Origin: Gymnopilus junonius
Taxonomy: Eukaryota > Basidiomycota > Agaricomycetes > Agaricales > Galerinaceae
Direction of reading: 5' to 3'
Length of the DNA stretch: 64,000 bases
Assembly (NCBI GenBank): GCA_015501075.1
Contig: JADNYJ010000062.1
Location: 62,001 to 126,000, forward strand
Shown: one piece after another, positions 11,763-27,285 of the stretch
How positions within the stretch are numbered: the stretch's first letter is position 1
How the letters are laid out: every line of letters begins with the position of its first letter
Translations under genes and position numbers: made by a program
The notes under the pieces: generated by a model
The model's database searches: none
What the model was told of the DNA's origin: nothing
The model's input: only the letters and a program-made list of their open reading frames with translations

Positions 11763-12454
11763 ATAAAGGACATGAAGGTAAAGTCCTCAGCAAGAAACTT
11801 GGCTTGATGCATGTCAATCCATAGCTGCAGATCACAGTCAGAGAAGCAGTTCAGAACAGCAGACACCTTCTTGTTGTCAGGGACTTTCATTTTCTGGAAG
11901 TGGGCATTGGCATGATGTTTCCACTGGGATATAAGGCATGGCGTGAGCAAGGCATTGCCAATGATAAATGGCAGGGATTTGTTGGTCTCACTGACTTTGA
12001 TCTCAATGGTAGAAGACATGTCCAGAAGTGTTGATGCAAAAAAGGAATTATCTGAGGAAGAGGAGGCTTCAGGAGTGGATGTATGTGAGTCAAAGGATGA
12101 AGAAACATCGGGGTTGGATATATGCAGTTCAAGGGTAGAAACACTGGAGGTACTTGGTGGAGCAGTGGACAAGGAAGACAGTGACGAGTCCTGTTCAGTT
12201 TGTATGGGAGGATTTTGCCTACAGCGAGGGGTAGAGGATTGAAAAGGAAGAGATATGTGTGTGGTGGACTTTTTGGAATGAGTGACAGCCAGTCTTGTCA
12301 AGTGAGGGATTCAAGTGCGAGTTATGGACAGGTTCAGGTTTTGAGCAACAGGTTCGGGTTTAAACTGGACAATGGGGGTATGGGTCAGATGTGATTCAGA
12401 GAGAGGAGGAGTTCGGAGGAGGGTAGGAGAGTGAGAGGGAATAAACAAGCTCAT
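11763..12454 (-). pseudogene. gag N-terminal half of the older retroelement
   Basis: Reading from an ATG at 12454, MSLFIPSHSP leads through a Pro/Ser-rich part with a TGA near 12308. The recognisable core is IGNALLTPCLISQWKHHANA followed by VPDNKKVSAVLNCFSDCDLQ and WIDMHQAKFLAEDFTFMSF. This resembles gag cores of retroelements widespread in agaricomycetes. The frame continues at 5528 once the gypsy insertion is removed. Confidence 0.7.
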
Positions 12455-12541
12455 TGCTGAGCAAGGGAATCAATGGAGGTAATTCACCACAATCAGGGGA
12501 GTGATTGATGTGGTTATATGTGCAACAAGGCACAACAGGTG

Positions 12542-13061
12542 TAGGGTTGCCGAAGTTCAGTTCAGAACTGACAGTTCGAACCTGAACTGGCTGAACTGAA
12601 CTGCAGTTCAGATGCAGTTCTGGTTCTCAGTTCGGCCTATGGCCAGTCAGTTCGAACTGAACTGAACTGTTTGTTGGGTGTGGTTAAAATTATCAAATTT
12701 TGACCTTCAAAAGTGATTATTTTGGCATCAAAAAATTACCATTAGATTCCCATAATGTATAGAGAACTCCTTAGCACTAATCCCAAGCACTAGATGACAT
12801 AAAATAATTTCTTAAAATGATTTTATTTATTGTGTGAGGACATGAGCTACATGACACTACCCAATGCTTGAAAAATCAGTAAATAATATACTGTTTTGTA
12901 CATATAGCAATGTCTAATGATAGAAGATAGACATATCTGTAGTCTGTCTACTAATTCAAAGCCTCAGATAAAAGGAAATTTTTTGTTTTGGCCATTGCCA
13001 GTTCAGAACAGTTCGGAAAATTGGCCAAAGAACTGAATTGAACTGAACTTTGGCAACCCTA
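12542..13061. mobile_element. hAT-type MITE (non-autonomous DNA transposon)
   Basis: The 520-bp element begins TAGGGTTGCC and ends GGCAACCCTA. The terminal inverted repeats match over about 23 bp with one mismatch, and both flanks carry the 8-bp duplication AACAGGTG (12534-12541 and 13062-13069). An 8-bp duplication and the TAGGGTTG end fit the hAT superfamily. It has no coding capacity. The left 120 bp is packed with GAACTGAACTG-type words in both orientations, like the subterminal repeats that bind hAT transposases. It sits in the leader of the older retroelement. Confidence 0.9.
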
Positions 13062-13069
13062 AACAGGTG

Positions 13070-13583
13070 ACATTGTTCATACTCAAAAAAAAGTGGAAAA
13101 CCCCTCAGAGGAGGGGAAAACACTCAAGGAACACTCACAAAGAGTAGGAATGATGTCTATTGTGATAGCATAGTGAGAGATATCTAGAGAGCAAGCCAGA
13201 AAGAGAGGGAAAGAAAGAAAGAAGATAGGATCTAAGGACAGGGGCTTTGCCTTATATATACAGAAAATGGCACATGCTGTAAGGTGCCAGCCTTACAGTG
13301 GTCTAATACTATTTGTGAAGTAGGAAAAGCATCATCCTGCCATGCGAAGTGGTGGCCTACTAAAACAAGTTTAGAAAATAGTAGAATTATCTAGTAAACA
13401 TGTACATAGGTATATAGACTGTCCAGAGAACAGTCAGATAATTTACAAAGCTGTGCTCAATATTTTATGTATTAAGAGGCTCAGAGTCCCTAGAGTCCCA
13501 GGGAATCCTCTCAGTCCCCTGGGAATGCCAGGAGGACTGGAAAGTACTGCCTGGAATATCAACCAATTTCAGTGCTGTTAACA
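13070..13583 (-). repeat. Candidate 5' LTR of the older retroelement
   Basis: The minus strand reads TGTTAACAGC at 13583, a TATA box TATATATAAG near 13260-13251, and ends near 13070 just before the gag leader. No second copy is in the window, so the LTR identity rests on position, the TATA box and the TG start. Confidence 0.45.
13252..13260 (-). promoter_or_regulatory. TATA box in the candidate LTR
   Basis: TATATATAA on the minus strand, about 800 bp upstream of the gag ATG at 12454 (520 bp of that distance is the MITE). Confidence 0.45.
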
Positions 13584-13683
13584 GGATCTATAACCTATGA
13601 CTGCCAAATAATTTGAATTGATACTGTAGACAAGGTTTCCAATCCACAATATTTGCTAATCCTACTCAAATCCTACTCTAATA

Positions 13684-15532
13684 TTATTGATATTTATCCT
13701 TATATATCCATGCAAGCCCAACATCACTCTGTCCTTGTTTGATAGCTTGCCTATACCACTGTGCTGCCTCTTTCTTGTCCTTTTTGCACCCCTTCCCATT
13801 TGCTAAACAGTAAGCAAGATCTGCCTGTGCATCGCCATCTCCAAGTTGTGCAGCAACCATATAGTAGCTCTGTAATTATAATGAGTATTGGTTATATAGA
13901 ACTATGTATACTTACCACAGCCATTTTTTGGTCTTTGACTACTCCCCATCCATGGAAAAAGCACTGTCCCACCTCATAGATTGCAAGAACCAATTCGGAT
14001 TGCAAAACACTGAATTCCACACCTTGCCCTCCAGTTCTTACTTTTTCCAAATCACCTACTGCATATTCTGCTGCTTTCATTAGCCATCTGAAGCCTACTT
14101 TTTCATTCTTCTGACATCCCCATCCATGCCGTAGTGTCAGTCCATACATGAGCATGCCAACTCCACAACCCCCACCCTCATTGGCAGATCTTTCAAAGCA
14201 CCGAGCAGACTCTGCTAGTCGGTTTGCCTCGTGGTGCTGTATACCGAGTTGCAGATAATCTTGAGGTGTCTGTGGACCTGGATATGATTCCATTTTTTCT
14301 CCAATTGGTCGTGGTGGCTCTGATACCACAATTTCTGCGCCCGTGGGGGACATCACATTTCCATAAGAATAGTACGAGTACGTTGAATACAAACTGAGAG
14401 GCGAGGCTGCACGTGGAACAATTTGCGGCTGTACATTGACAGATTTCACTGGCTGGTTTTCTGTCAATGTTTCGAGTGTATCACCCGATACTGGTACATT
14501 CACCACATGTTGCTCTACGCGTGCCGGCACTTGACTGCGACCCGGAGATCTCGATCTTTGGCGTTTGATATTCCTCTCGAGGACTTTAATCTTCTGCTCC
14601 TTCATATCTGGTGGGAGCTGAGGCGTGGCTCGCTGCCCTTCAGAATGGGGTATTGAGGTCGAAAAACCAGGGGTTAACAGTGGTTTTACTAGAAGCGCTT
14701 TTCCCGGGCCTTCTCGTGAAGCGGAAGCCTGTCGTTGAACTATAGTTTCCGCTGAGATGACGATGCTTGGCGGAGACAGCTTGGAAGTGCGAGGTTCAAA
14801 GGATGTTTGTGAATTCGAGTTTGGAGCGAAGTCATCTGGCCTGTGGATTGTTGTATTTGAGGCTGCTGAATTCCGTGAGGCAGGCAATATAATTCCAGCT
14901 GAAGATCCTCTCCAGGACATATCCGTATCAGCAGCAAAGCTCTTTCCATGATCCCCTTCATTTGTAGGCGAGGATGACGTTCGATACTCCCTTCCAGAGT
15001 ACTCCGGGTCCCAATTCGAATAATTGTCTGAAGAGGAGGCTGTAGCAAAAGAGTCTCGTACAAAGTGACTGTGAAGAAGTGGAGACGTAAGTCCATTGGA
15101 AGGTTGGGAGTCGAAATTGAGATCTGCCATTTGGACATGCAGAAAGTTTGCTTGTTCGGAAGAATAAGAACTGAGTTGGGAGTAGTACGATCGGTAGGAA
15201 GAGGAGGAATTCGGACGGTACTCAGCAGGTTGATAGGCATAGGCGTATTGTGCTTCAAGTTCGCCTTGAAGGGGTGATGACCGTCGTAAGGTGTCAAGTT
15301 GAGAACTAAGTACATCATGTTCATAGGTGTCTCTTTGGAGTGACGAGCCACTGAACTGTTCCTGAGCCTGATGCCCAGCACCCATCTGCCACCGCGTTCT
15401 TCTCGAGGATGTCCGTCTTACAAGCGAAGTCAGAGGGGACTCGGAGGGGTCTAATTGGTCTTGCCTATCCAACGATCCAGACGGCTGACTGGCCGCATTA
15501 GGAGGGGTCATAGGATAAACAAATTTATCCAT
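13684..15532 (-). CDS. SEL1-repeat (HCP-like) protein
   Basis: Two exons, 15532-13916 and 13869-13684, with a 46-bp intron, give a protein of about 600 residues. The first 370 residues are low-complexity and rich in Ser, Gln, Pro and Tyr. The C-terminal third is a run of SEL1 repeats: YLQLGIQHHEANRLAESARC, MYGLTLRHGWGCQKN, VGQCFFHGWGVVKDQKMAV and, in exon 2, AYCLANGKGCKKDKKEAAQ. It ends GLAWIYKDKYQ, an ending also seen in fungal SEL1 proteins of the chitin-synthase regulator type. In that family SEL1 arrays act as protein-binding scaffolds. A direct link to Chs4/Skt5 is inference; there is no CaaX box. The older retroelement lies only about 100 bp beyond its stop codon. Confidence 0.88.
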
Positions 15533-15823
15533 GACAGACGTTTGGAGGGTACGATATGAAGGAAAGGCGTTGTTCGCAACCGCAAGTCGGCCGACTCACG
15601 GCCCGCGCCTGATGCTACTTAGGTAATAAGTAGGGTTATTCGACTAGATTTACGGTCACTAGTGGTAAAGCCAGTAAAGCCCGCTACGATCCCATAAGTA
15701 ATTCAAGTCGAAATTCAACCAGTTCGAACTTTAAATGTGGGTATCGCACTAAGTATGTAAAATTATTCAGTAGCTCGGTACTTTCGAACGACGAGACGAC
15801 AATTTGATCATCTTCAGTGAGCT
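15533..15823. other. Intergenic: SEL1 promoter and PRP16 3' flank
   Basis: About 290 bp between two minus-strand genes. No reading frame, RNA gene or repeat was recognised. Confidence 0.6.
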
Positions 15824-20724
<4,901 letters not shown>

Positions 20725-22488
20725 AGTGATGGTCAGAGTCTAGTATTGAGATGACGAAATAGGTAATTGATCAATGATCAATGTAGAATCAACGCCGAAC
20801 TCGGCATCCGCAGCGGGCCCACCATGAAATGTCTCGTACACGCGTGCTCGAGACCCATATCTTGAATTTGGTTATGCTGCAGGTTCTGTATCACCCCCAT
20901 AACTTGCATAGGGCCCGGGCTGCAATCTGCAGCTGATCATGACTAGAAACGACTCAGTCTTACTAGGAAGCAAGCCACTCTAGAAGGGATCATTGAAAAC
21001 ACCGCGTTCATATGCAGTACTTCCAATTTTACACAAATTCTTTCGCGATAATACATCAGCAAATGTGCGAGGTCCTATTTTGATGTCTTTGAGAGATTAT
21101 TATTATTGTCGTCAACTGTTGAATTTCAAATTCTTATCAATGTTAATTCCGTCCAGCTACGTACATATCCGGTAGTTACCAGTTGAGTCCGACCTCCGTA
21201 TATTTGAAAGTCTGCGACGTACTCCACAAGTCTGTTGCGCGTAGTATCTTCGGAAAATCAATCAACATGCATAGGAGCAGCAAAAGGTAATCAAGGTGTG
21301 GGCCATTCCCCTTACTCTCAGGCTCTGCGCAGCTAATGCTTGGGTCCTGGCATAGCATAAAGTCCGTAATGAACTGGTTCCGCAGGCATCACCGAAGTTC
21401 TTGCGTATATCCGGACCATTTGCTAGAGCAAGTTTCGAAGAGCGACCTTTCCCACCACTTCACCAAAATTGAGTTGCTGAACAGATGCGGGGATTTAAAG
21501 CAATGGAGTAAGTAATAACAGACGACCGTCAATTGGCCGTGACGCTCGGTGAAGTCTCCCAGAATATATCCTTGTCAAAAGTCGACAATCGGCACCGAGA
21601 AGACAGCATCGACTAGATCAGCGCCTGTATACCTCAGCTGAAATAGGACGGAGTTTCCCGTTTGCACAACTGCAACCAATCTGACCCCCTTATTAGGGTA
21701 CAGGAAAACCTTTCAATAAATCAGTACCAGCGATCCCGCACAAAATGACAGGATAAAACTGCACCCTCTACACTTTGAAATGTTCTCCGAACAGTCAAAA
21801 GAAGCCCTAAAATTAAAGGTGAGGGGTTGGATGATGCGGCCCAAGCACAGAATACTTGTAGAGAGACAAATAGACAAGGAGATTATGGTGCTGTCGGACT
21901 TCATCAAGCAGCGTGGCATGCGTTCACGCGTTCGTTGTCACTGGAAGAGGGACAGTTCGGCGCCACTAAAGTGTAACTCGTTGGTGGCAATTAGCAGCGG
22001 CTGCCACGCCCAGGGCTGTGAAGTTTGCCTTCTCGAGGGACCACAGCCAGCGAAAACTCTGGGAGAAAGTCAACCCAAAACTGCTTTACTGACCCAGCGA
22101 ATTGGGCGCACAGACATCAGTGGAGGAGAGTTTACCTCAACCGATGGCTTTTCAAGTTTCAAAAGAGCCCCTAGGGACGTCACGGGCATGGGTGATAAGC
22201 TTGTGACAACAGCCAGCTGGCAGAAAGTCTGAGATAGCCAGTAACTATATTGCTTGTTCATCGGAGCCGCCCAAGAAGAATCAGCAAGACGCCATGAATC
22301 ACTGGTGATATAAATAATGACGAATAGGATCTCGGATTCATAAGAGATATAAAAGGTTGAAGCGTGCGGAGCATTAAAATAGAGTCGGCAGATTAAAAAG
22401 TAACCTGTCCAAAGCTTCGAGGCGACGAGAGGCAAATTAGATGTTAGGATTGTCATCATACTCCAGTGCGAGAACACTACAGCAAGAT
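20725..22488. other. Intergenic 1.8 kb, no gene recognised
   Basis: This holds the PRP16 promoter and the 3' flank of mL38. A plus-strand frame of 150 codons (21780-22232) has no recognisable domain and no splice support. The long minus-strand frame here is read-through of an mL38 exon. No tRNA or repeat was seen. Confidence 0.5.
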
Positions 22489-24127
22489 CTACAAGATATA
22501 CTTTTTTTGTTGCTTTATCTGAATATAGGGGTTGAACTTGGGTGGGTGTCCATAACGAGGTTCTTCCTTTTCTAATAAAGAGAAAAAAGCGCGAGACAGT
22601 CAGGAGAACTTGCCAGCAAAGCCTTGTAAAAATACCAGTCTTACTGAGAATGTCACTGTAAATCTTGGAGACCTGGCTATCCCACACCTCACGCCACATA
22701 TGGGCCGCTCCACCCCTAGCACTATCCAGAGCCCAGTTTGAAGCAAATTCTCGGACATCGAAACCAAACCGTTCCGCGTCCTGAACGGCTGGGATGTCAA
22801 GATAAATTGAGGTGGGATTACCACTCGCACGGGCGGCGCCAGTAAGCGTGTAAGACGAAATTGCAGGTTGCGGCAAGAGGAGGCAGACATATCGATGATA
22901 TGGTGTCCCTTGTTGAGGATGCGGAGGGATGTAAGGCGTGTGTGCATTAAGGACCGTGACGCGTGAGGGAGACGTAGCGGAAAGGGGTATGTTAGGCCTT
23001 TGGGCAAAGTTAAGACAGCCACAGCAAGATTATAGAACGTTACTCACTCCATCCAATGAAGGAAAGTAGTGTAAGTAGAAGCTTCAGGGTAGGGGAGATC
23101 TATTAACAGGTGCTCAATGTATATCTTTGAACAAGAGTTGATAATGAAGACAGACCAAGGTCAAGGAGAAGCATCGTATATAGCCTTACGTCGGTATGAA
23201 ATACATTGACGAATAAATTAGGAGGAGAAAGCGTCTACTATTGTGTTAATGGAGAATGTTTTTGCATTGAAAAAAATGAACAAGTCACCTGCTTGGGCAT
23301 TAAAAATGTACCAGGCTCGACCGTCTCATACGGTTTGCCTTTCTTATACTCCCTAACGGGCACAGCGATACGTAAATCGATACTTGGGTTAATTTCTGGC
23401 AATACGTCTGGCACGACATGCATTTGATAAATGCGTTCCATCTATGGATCGAGAATCATATGAGAGGAGAGAAGAGAGAATGGGAAAAGGTTTACTAACC
23501 AATAGATCAAGGTCGCCATCCTTTCGCCATTTTTGTTCTAGGAGGTGTCTGTGAGACGGCTTCGTCATATCAGCTTTGAAAGTGGATGTTCAACATCAGA
23601 ATCGAAATCTCAACATTAGGAAGACGTGACGGACCCATTGCATTATTGACAGTCCACCGAACTTCTGGCAGGTTGACTTCACTCTGAACCTCAAGGATAT
23701 TCAACTTCTCCGACATGCTTTCCAAGTCCTGGTCCAAAGACTGCAATTCATCCTCAAGTGCTGCCTTGTTCTCGGCTTCCGCTTTCGCGACCTTGGCCAG
23801 TAGTGCCTGGTACAAAGTTTCTTTATTCTCCACAGACTTTCGCAACGCCGAAACTTCACTTTTCAGATTCCGACTATCCTTGTGCAAGAGTTGAAGAGCA
23901 AGGTCATATGCGGGAATGACGTCTGGAGGAAGAGCCCGATGCCATGAACGGGGTTGCTGGATGGAAATCTCTGGGCGAGTGGTCCTGGTGCGTTTTCGAC
24001 GTCCCTGGGTTTTGGTCTCCTGGGATGACCGTTCGATAGATGAGGCCACTGCCAGTGTAGCATTCTTCCTGGTGGCTCTCGGAAGAGACGCAGTGAGGCC
24101 AGAAGGTAGTCTGCGAACAGCAAACAT
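22489..24127 (-). CDS. MRPL35: Mitochondrial large-subunit ribosomal protein mL38 (MRPL35), PEBP fold
   Basis: A structural protein of the mitochondrial large ribosomal subunit with a phosphatidylethanolamine-binding-protein fold. Seven exons, 24127-23626, 23573-23500, 23441-23289, 23234-23156, 23099-23048, 22997-22645 and 22571-22489, add to 431 residues in frame. The start MFAVRRLPSGLTASLPRATR is rich in Arg and Ser and lacks acidic residues, as a mitochondrial presequence should. A coiled coil follows (residues about 75-145). Then come RHLLEQKWRKDGDLDLLMER, MHVVPDVLPEINPSIDLR, and the PEBP core with YIPPHPQQGTPYHRYV. The tail EEPRYGHPPKF matches the family ending. The boundary of exon 1 is the least certain. 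The start was set at the first ATG. Confidence 0.92.
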
Positions 24128-24659
24128 GGCGGTCAATGTCGGCCTGAACTCGGCAACAATATTTTTTGGACGCGACCTATTGTTTTGATTTGCTTGGCTA
24201 TAACCTCAGTCGTTCAAACTTGTAGCAAAAAAAATAGTTTCTAAAGTGTATTTGGGCAGACTTTTACGTACGGGGTAAACAATTATTATAACAGTCGACA
24301 CTCAATCTACGCCCAAGCAAAGAAAGCATAGACTAACAACATCGTCTCGGAAAGAGCGACTACAATAGGTAAAGTACTAGTGCAAGGCAAGAAAAGATGT
24401 CCTCCCATTATGGGATTACGGCAGGGTAACGCATGGGTAGAATGGTATATGAAAACAAGCCAAGAAGGAATATAGCACAGTATTCTGCACAAGTGGCCGG
24501 CCAAGGAGGAATGGAAGACAGGTGTGGGATGCACGAATATGGTTACAGAGAAGGTGCAAAGGGCAAGCAAATACAGTAATAACGATATGCAGCGATAGAC
24601 AGTAGGCAGGGAGGTGCATGGAAGATGGCATGTGAGGCGGGGGATACTTTTCGAATAGA
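24128..24659. other. Intergenic: mL38 promoter and FYVE-gene 3' flank
   Basis: About 530 bp. Only short frames without similarity are present. No RNA gene or repeat was recognised. Confidence 0.55.
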
Positions 24660-25647
24660 TTAGAAGGTGGATAGGTTGAATGGACTCCGGGACATGACAA
24701 TAGGTTCCGGATCCCTTGGGAAACGATACTGGAAGGCGCCGTCTTTCACGACGGGATTGAGTCTGCGCTGTCGTTCAAGCATTTCTTCTTCTTCCATTTG
24801 AATTTCATATGGAGCTTTGCCGCCGGGAATAGGTTGGCGATATCCAACCAAAACAGGTGATTGCTTTGGTTCCCAACGGCCGCCCCCACTGGCCTTACAG
24901 AGGGTGCTTGAACGGCGGAGTGGATACGCATCGAGTTCACCGTAGGACCGCTCGAGATCCTGCGGCAGGGCGCGCTGAGATGCGCGGACGCCGACGCGCC
25001 TCGAGATACGGGGTGGTGTGCTGTTGTTGGAAGACTGAGTGTCAAGGCTGGAAGCGCTGGGTGTGTTGCGCAGGGAGTGGGATCTCTGTTTGAGGACAGG
25101 ACGAATAAAAGTCTCGGACGAGGGTGACAAAGCACTGGTGCTGACGGGGGACGAAGGTGTTTCCGGGGAAGAAGAAGCGGAGGGGAAGATGAGGAAAGAG
25201 ATGGGATGCGACAAGGCGCGCTTGAAGGCAGGGCGGGGAAGCTCTGGGGTATGGGGGGTTGCAGGACAGCCGTGGATCTGGTCCCAGCAGTCGTCGCACA
25301 CGCGCGAATGGACAATTGGAGAGACGGGGGACTGGTATACAGAGATGGAGACATTCCTGGGGGGCTGGAGGAAGTCGAGGTTGGAGGTGTCAAGGAGGGG
25401 GGTGGTGCGGGCAGTACACGCGGCACAAAAGACGGCGCCGCATTTGCGACAGTGGTGTTTGCGCTCAAAGAGGGAGAAGGGGACGCGACAGTAGAAGTTG
25501 TCGCAGGTGGTGGAAGAGGAATCGGGCTGTGGGGAGGCGGTGAGGACGATGGAGACCAAAAGAGAAAAAACATACCTTCCAGAGCTGCTTTGGGAGCAGA
25601 ACGGCAAGATGCTCGTTGGGACGGAGGGAGGAGGAGGAATGGCGCAT
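24660..25647 (-). CDS. FYVE zinc-finger protein
   Basis: Two exons, 25647-25576 and 25526-24660, give 312 residues; the 49-bp intron joins LWK to PDSSSTTCDNFYC in phase. The N-terminal FYVE finger shows the basic patch RKHHCRKCG, FCAACTART and the closing VCDDCWDQIHG, so it should bind phosphatidylinositol 3-phosphate on endosomes or the vacuole. The first Cys pair is spaced by four residues instead of the common two, and a roughly 20-residue insertion precedes the last Cys pair. The rest is low-complexity and Ser/Pro-rich, with a conserved-looking end GYRQPIPGGKAPYEIQMEEE. Its role beyond lipid binding is unknown. The CDS is GC-rich compared with its neighbours. Confidence 0.87.
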
Positions 25648-27285
25648 GATGGATGGGTGCTCGCAACTGGCCGTGCAGTCGTTAAGTACCCAGATCTATG
25701 TTTCATCGGATGAACTGTCACATCCCCATTTCTTTTTTTTTCTCCGCGGACCTCTGTCCGTGTTAAATCCGGCTAAATCCCATGCATCCCCTTGCCGCTC
25801 TTCAACCAATTCCCGTCCGCCCTACATCCTTCTCCCGCCCCCCCATTGCTCACCATCCCCACTTCTGCCTTAAATATTCAAACCGCGGATCCTACCCACC
25901 GATCTCAACCTCATCTTTTTCCCTGCAACAGCCCTCTCCAGCCGCGCAATGCACTTTTCTCTCCAAATGGCATTACTTTTCTTTTCACGGTTCGCATGTC
26001 ACGTGTCATAGGCCGTTGAAATCGCGGATTCACTTCGTGCCATTTATGGACTGGCAGGTACAGTGGGAGCCCGGAAAATTCATTGCATCCATGATCCTTA
26101 GCATCAAAAGCCAATCAGGCCTCTCTAATTACAGACGGACTATCCTTACTTCCTCGTGTCATCAGCGCGAACAAGATATGTTATGAATTCGCCAACCTGT
26201 TCAATTCCACTCACCTTATGTTACCATCCTGATTTGTCTCGCAGTTTAACTTTGTCGCCCATACTTAGTCCCCACAAATTCTCTCCGCTCCGACATCCGA
26301 GCTTTATGTATTCAAATAATCCGTAAGCAAGTGTCACCGACGGCGAGTGCATACTCAAAGCGCACCAATTAACGTCATTGGGACGGGGTCGTCCTGGCAG
26401 CACCCTCCCATCGAACAGTATCCCTGACTGCAGTTATCAATTTGGGCTTTCTCGTACTAACCATCCTAGGTAGAGCTTGGAATGTACCTCATACGGGGGG
26501 TCCCGAGACCCACATCCCCGCGCCGTGATCCTTTCCTCTCTACATACCTAAAGGCTTTAAAGTCGGCTCCATGAGCTTTAAACTTGTACGTAATGCCTAC
26601 GTATGGAGTTTTCTGCCCTTTCCACGTTTTCCTGCAATATTTCCGAAAAATTGCCTTCCGTGTGCACATGCATTCACCAATTCGTCCTCTCTCATATTCA
26701 CAACGTCATGCGAGACCTTAACCGCCATCAGCGCCAATTTCTTGAGGTCGGAACTCCTTTAAATCGTCATGAAGCCACCCCCGCCACCATCCAGACTCCA
26801 ACCTACTTTGCGGAGCGGGATCCGTATCCTGTCATCTTTTAAGCTTGGCAGCGAAGCAATTGGAGTTGTGATCAGTCATCGTGTTCAGGTTCTCCGTTGC
26901 CAAATCAGGCTTCAAGAATTTGGGAAAACTGTCAGGAATTACTCTAGGTGCTAACCTTCAATTCCATCTCGAAGCATTTCTGGCTTTCACAACCGAGTTC
27001 CACCAAGTCTCAGTCTACAAAAGGTAAGGGGAGCGCCCAGGTGGCGCTAATTGAAATTCTAATCGCCAACGTCAAGCGTCTACATGGGAAAAGTGCGTTG
27101 ACTATTGATTTTTTCCTTGCCATAGGAGGATGATTCGCTCCATGACATAGCTCGACTTTCCCTTCTGTGTGATGATAATAAGCCCGACGACAGGTCACTT
27201 GCTAGACGGCATTAGACGCAAAGAAAGAATGCAAGAAAGTGCACACCTAACGTTCGCTGTAAGGGAGAAGGATTTGAACCATCGT
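25648..27285. other. Intergenic 1.6 kb, no gene recognised
   Basis: This is the promoter side of the FYVE gene and the 3' flank of the next gene. The strand near 25730-25960 is pyrimidine-rich. Plus-strand frames of 60-134 codons overlap each other but show no domain and no convincing splice structure. An unrecognised small gene cannot be excluded. Confidence 0.45.

Larger units (their letters stand above)
11763..13583 (-). mobile_element. Older minus-strand retroelement, upstream part
   Basis: This holds a candidate 5' LTR (about 13070-13583), a leader disrupted by the hAT MITE, and the gag N-terminal half, which continues at 5528 after the gypsy insertion. It ends about 100 bp from the stop codon of the SEL1 gene. 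The outer border is inferred from TGTTAACAGC on the minus strand and is not confirmed. Confidence 0.65.

Noticed and set aside
12555..12672. GAACTG repeats considered as a CRISPR-like or satellite array
   Set aside because: Unit spacing is irregular, both orientations occur, and the block lies inside a bounded hAT MITE in a eukaryotic genome.
21780..22232. 150-codon plus-strand frame
   Set aside because: No domain, no splice sites and no codon pattern that stands out; kept only as unexplained intergenic sequence.
22070..22876. 268-codon open frame on the minus strand
   Set aside because: Its first part is exon 6 of mL38; the rest is read-through of an intron and 3' flank. mL38 ends at 22489 after a canonical splice.
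24128..24136. Upstream non-ATG start for mL38
   Set aside because: The codon there is TTG; the ATG at 24127 gives a good presequence.
25039..25713. Long plus-strand frames rich in Gly and Arg
   Set aside because: They are antisense to the GC-rich FYVE gene, whose protein motifs are clear on the minus strand.
25782..26186. 134-codon plus-strand frame
   Set aside because: Composition follows the pyrimidine-rich DNA and no conserved motif is visible.
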